From Desulfocapsa sp. (GTDB taxonomy: Bacteria; Desulfobacterota; Desulfobulbia; Desulfobulbales; Desulfocapsaceae), in the NCBI GenBank assembly GCA_030638765.1, contig DAOWDZ010000068.1, positions 1-7,438 of the forward strand: 7,438 nucleotides of DNA, given 5' to 3'. The position numbers and the translations under genes are program-made. Below the pieces are notes generated by a model. The model was not told where the DNA came from and did not search any database. It saw nothing but the letters and a program-made list of their open reading frames with translations. Numbering within the stretch: the first letter of the stretch is position 1; every line of letters begins with the position of its first letter. This document shows, one piece after another, positions 5,131-7,438 of this stretch.

Positions 5131-7438
5131 ATGAAAATTCGTAGTTTCATATTGTTAATAGTTATAGCACTTGGTCTGTTTCCCATTGCTATCCTGACTA
5201 TTTTCAATTTTCCCAAAACTTTGGAAAAATTAGAGTATGGGGCTGAACTTGAGGCTCAGGCAAGGTCACATGTCGGCTTCACCGAACTCAATTCTCGTAT
5301 CCGTTATCTGAAGAAAAGTCTTATTCGGTTTGCCACATTGCCCTCTACTTTTGCAGCTATAGATGCCTCCAGTGGATCGAAGACATTACCTGAAATTGGG
5401 AATAGATGGTTTGCTGAGGATGAACAGGTAAAAGGGTTAACACTATTCAATACCAATGGCATTCAATTACTGTCGTTGCAAAGAAAGGACAATCAATTCC
5501 TCCCCACAGATTTTTCAGAAAACCACAAAGGGCATATCTTTTTTAACAGAACCATGAATATTTCTGAAGGACATGTCTTTGTAAAACTCATTGATTATCA
5601 ATCGGATCCATTTCATCGAACCCCTAAAAACGAATATGAACTTTTGATATACACCCCTGTTGTACATACAATTCATGGTATCGTCGGTGTTATGCTGATG
5701 CGTATTGATATGTCCGAATTTTTGAAAAATTACGTAGATTCTTTCTGGGTAACCGGAGATGGTCATTATGTTCGAGAATGCAAACTACGATCCAGTAACG
5801 AAAAAAGTGCTGCAAGTGAGTTGGTTGATGAGTGCAATGCCTTTGAAAAATTTCCTGGATTACGGGATTCTGAAATTAATACTCCCGTTATTCTTCCTTC
5901 TGGAAGTAATAAAAAAATAGCCTGGATGCCTCTGGTTTTCAATAGTGATCAGAAGGTGGTTATGTGGGTAGGAACCGCGGTTGATCAAAGTGAACTGATT
6001 CAATGGGAAGTAACTTTAACAGTGAATGTTATAGGGTTAATGGTCATTATGTCAATTTTTGTTTTTTATTCTGCCAACTGGATATCTGCTAAAATTGAAT
6101 ACATGCAGAAAGATTTACTGAAAAGCCTTGATGACATCATCACAAAAGAAAAGATGATAAAGTTTAACTGGAATGGACCTCTTGAAGTGCAGAATCTCTC
6201 CCAGGATCTTACTGCTTTTTCTGAACGTTACAGTGCAACATGTGAAGCCAGAAATCTCGCTGAATTATCACTGAGTGAAAGTGAAGATAAGTTTAGAAAT
6301 CTCACGGCATCTGCACTTGATGGGATAATACTAATGGACCATGAGGGATATATAACTTACTGGAATGAAGCTGCCGCTATGATCTTTGGCTATACGCCGG
6401 AAGAGGCTCTTCAGCATCCCATACACTCGCTTATTAATCCCAGGCGGGAGAGCGATGATTTAAGTGTTGAGCCCATGGAACGCGTTGGTACAGGCGCAAG
6501 CGCCGCTCAAGCCGTTAATATAGTAGCAAGAAACAGTGAAGATAAAGATGTATATGTTGAGCTATCCCTCTCTTCAACAACCATTAAAAGGCAATGGCAT
6601 GCCATATGGATCGTCAGAGATATTAGTGAGCGTAAAAAAAATGAAGAAGAAAACAAAAAACAACAGCAACATCTTATCCAGGCAGATAAAATGATATCAC
6701 TTGGTTTGTTGGTTTCAGGGGTGGCTCATGAAATAAACAATCCAAATTCCATTGCTCTTTTAAATATTCCTATTCTGAATCGTTCATGGGAAAGTGCTAA
6801 ACCTATACTGGACGAATTTTATGAAGAAAATGGGGATTTTGCCATAGCTGGAGTTGAATACAGTACTATGCGTAACCAGCTGCCTCGTATTAGTCAGGAA
6901 CTAGAAGAAAGTGCGATGAGGATAAAACAGATTGTTGCTGATCTGAAAGATTACGCAAGACAGGAAACTTCAGGTCAGCAGATCCCCGTCGATATAACTG
7001 AAGTTGTACAATATGGAGTTCGTCTTACAAGTAATTCTATTCGTAAAAGTACCAATAAATTTGTAACCAATTACGCTTCAGAAAAGTTAATGGTTAACGC
7101 TAACCGGCAACGTTTAACACAAGTTGTTGTTAACCTGATTCAAAACAGCTGTGAGGCCCTGGAAACTACCGATGCTTCACTTAGTATCTCGACACGGTAT
7201 AACGAAGAAATGGATGGTGTTGAAATTTCTATTCTTGATGAAGGAGCTGGAATTGCCCAGGATGAGTTAAATCAGGTTACCGATCCATTCTTTACAACAA
7301 AGCGATCCATTGGCGGCACCGGTCTTGGTCTTTCGGTTTCGGCAGGAATCGTGAAAGAGCATAACGGAGTAATGAACTTTTATTCAGAAGTTGGAAAGGG
7401 CACAGAGGTTGTGATCGTTTTTCCGGCATTACATACAA
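5131..7438 (+). CDS. Membrane-bound PAS sensor histidine kinase, 3' end missing
   Basis: I translated this frame by hand: it is open from ATG 5131 to the right edge, 769 codons. It encodes an inner-membrane two-component sensor kinase that autophosphorylates on His and should pass the phosphate to a response regulator. TM1 lies at about residues 5-26. An extracytoplasmic sensor of about 260 residues follows (FNTNGIQLLSLQ suggests a PAS-like or Cache-like fold), then TM2 at about 294-317. A cytoplasmic PAS domain spans about 384-507 (DGIILMDHEGYITYWNEAA, ending IVRDISERKK). The H-box GVAHEINNP has phospho-acceptor H533. The ATPase has the N-box NLIQNSCEAL (N668, N672), the G1 box DEGAGI (D703), FFTTK and GGTGLGLSV (from G728). 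The sequence after GKGTEVVIVFPA is where such kinases usually end, so little may be missing unless a receiver domain follows. The start has no Shine-Dalgarno sequence, but an in-frame TAA at 5116 excludes an earlier ATG. The ligand is unknown. Confidence 0.93.
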   Translation, partial: MKIRSFILLIVIALGLFPIAILTIFNFPKTLEKLEYGAELEAQARSHVGFTELNSRIRYLKKSLIRFATLPSTFAAIDASSGSKTLPEIGNRWFAEDEQVKGLTLFNTNGIQLLSLQRKDNQFLPTDFSENHKGHIFFNRTMNISEGHVFVKLIDYQSDPFHRTPKNEYELLIYTPVVHTIHGIVGVMLMRIDMSEFLKNYVDSFWVTGDGHYVRECKLRSSNEKSAASELVDECNAFEKFPGLRDSEINTPVILPSGSNKKIAWMPLVFNSDQKVVMWVGTAVDQSELIQWEVTLTVNVIGLMVIMSIFVFYSANWISAKIEYMQKDLLKSLDDIITKEKMIKFNWNGPLEVQNLSQDLTAFSERYSATCEARNLAELSLSESEDKFRNLTASALDGIILMDHEGYITYWNEAAAMIFGYTPEEALQHPIHSLINPRRESDDLSVEPMERVGTGASAAQAVNIVARNSEDKDVYVELSLSSTTIKRQWHAIWIVRDISERKKNEEENKKQQQHLIQADKMISLGLLVSGVAHEINNPNSIALLNIPILNRSWESAKPILDEFYEENGDFAIAGVEYSTMRNQLPRISQELEESAMRIKQIVADLKDYARQETSGQQIPVDITEVVQYGVRLTSNSIRKSTNKFVTNYASEKLMVNANRQRLTQVVVNLIQNSCEALETTDASLSISTRYNEEMDGVEISILDEGAGIAQDELNQVTDPFFTTKRSIGGTGLGLSVSAGIVKEHNGVMNFYSEVGKGTEVVIVFPALHT

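Noticed and set aside
5515..5766. An 83-residue minus-strand frame inside the kinase gene.
   Set aside because: It is antisense to the sensor domain of a clearly coding frame, with no ribosome binding site or recognisable motif.

Overview
The window is AT-rich chromosomal DNA from a Gram-negative bacterium. I infer a member of the Desulfobacterota (the former sulfate-reducing deltaproteobacteria). The reasons are an EttA-type ABC-F protein, a UvrC with a four-cysteine cluster motif, and a PAS histidine kinase whose long spacer after the H-box (HEINNP, then NGDF and MRIKQIVADLKDYAR) resembles kinases I associate with that phylum. This placement rests on remembered family resemblance, not on a search.

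Layout, left to right. Positions 1-346 hold a possible C-terminal tail of a plus-strand gene, a stretch with no convincing gene, and a hairpin that may terminate transcription. Positions 347-4855 are all on the minus strand. In transcription order they are ettA (3173-4855), a 45-residue protein that is 62% lysine (2910-3047) with its own putative promoter and a strong intrinsic terminator, uvrC (1026-2843), a 70-residue BFD-type [2Fe-2S] protein starting 2 bp after the uvrC stop, and a small exported protein (347-706). Positions 4856-5130 are a divergent intergenic region. From 5131 to the right edge runs a membrane-anchored PAS histidine kinase on the plus strand, cut off just after its ATPase domain.

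How the genes relate. uvrC and the [2Fe-2S] gene almost certainly form one transcription and translation unit, and UvrC carries the Cys spacing described for its own iron-sulfur cluster, which makes the pairing worth attention. EttA gates translation initiation according to energy state. The lysine-rich miniprotein looks like a self-contained unit. Its terminator lies only 12 bp before the uvrC start codon, so uvrC expression probably depends on read-through. The kinase is unrelated in function to its neighbours; its response regulator is probably beyond the right edge.

No tRNA, rRNA, CRISPR array, insertion sequence or phage gene is visible. The least ordinary element is the lysine-rich gene with the terminator and uvrC junction that follows it.
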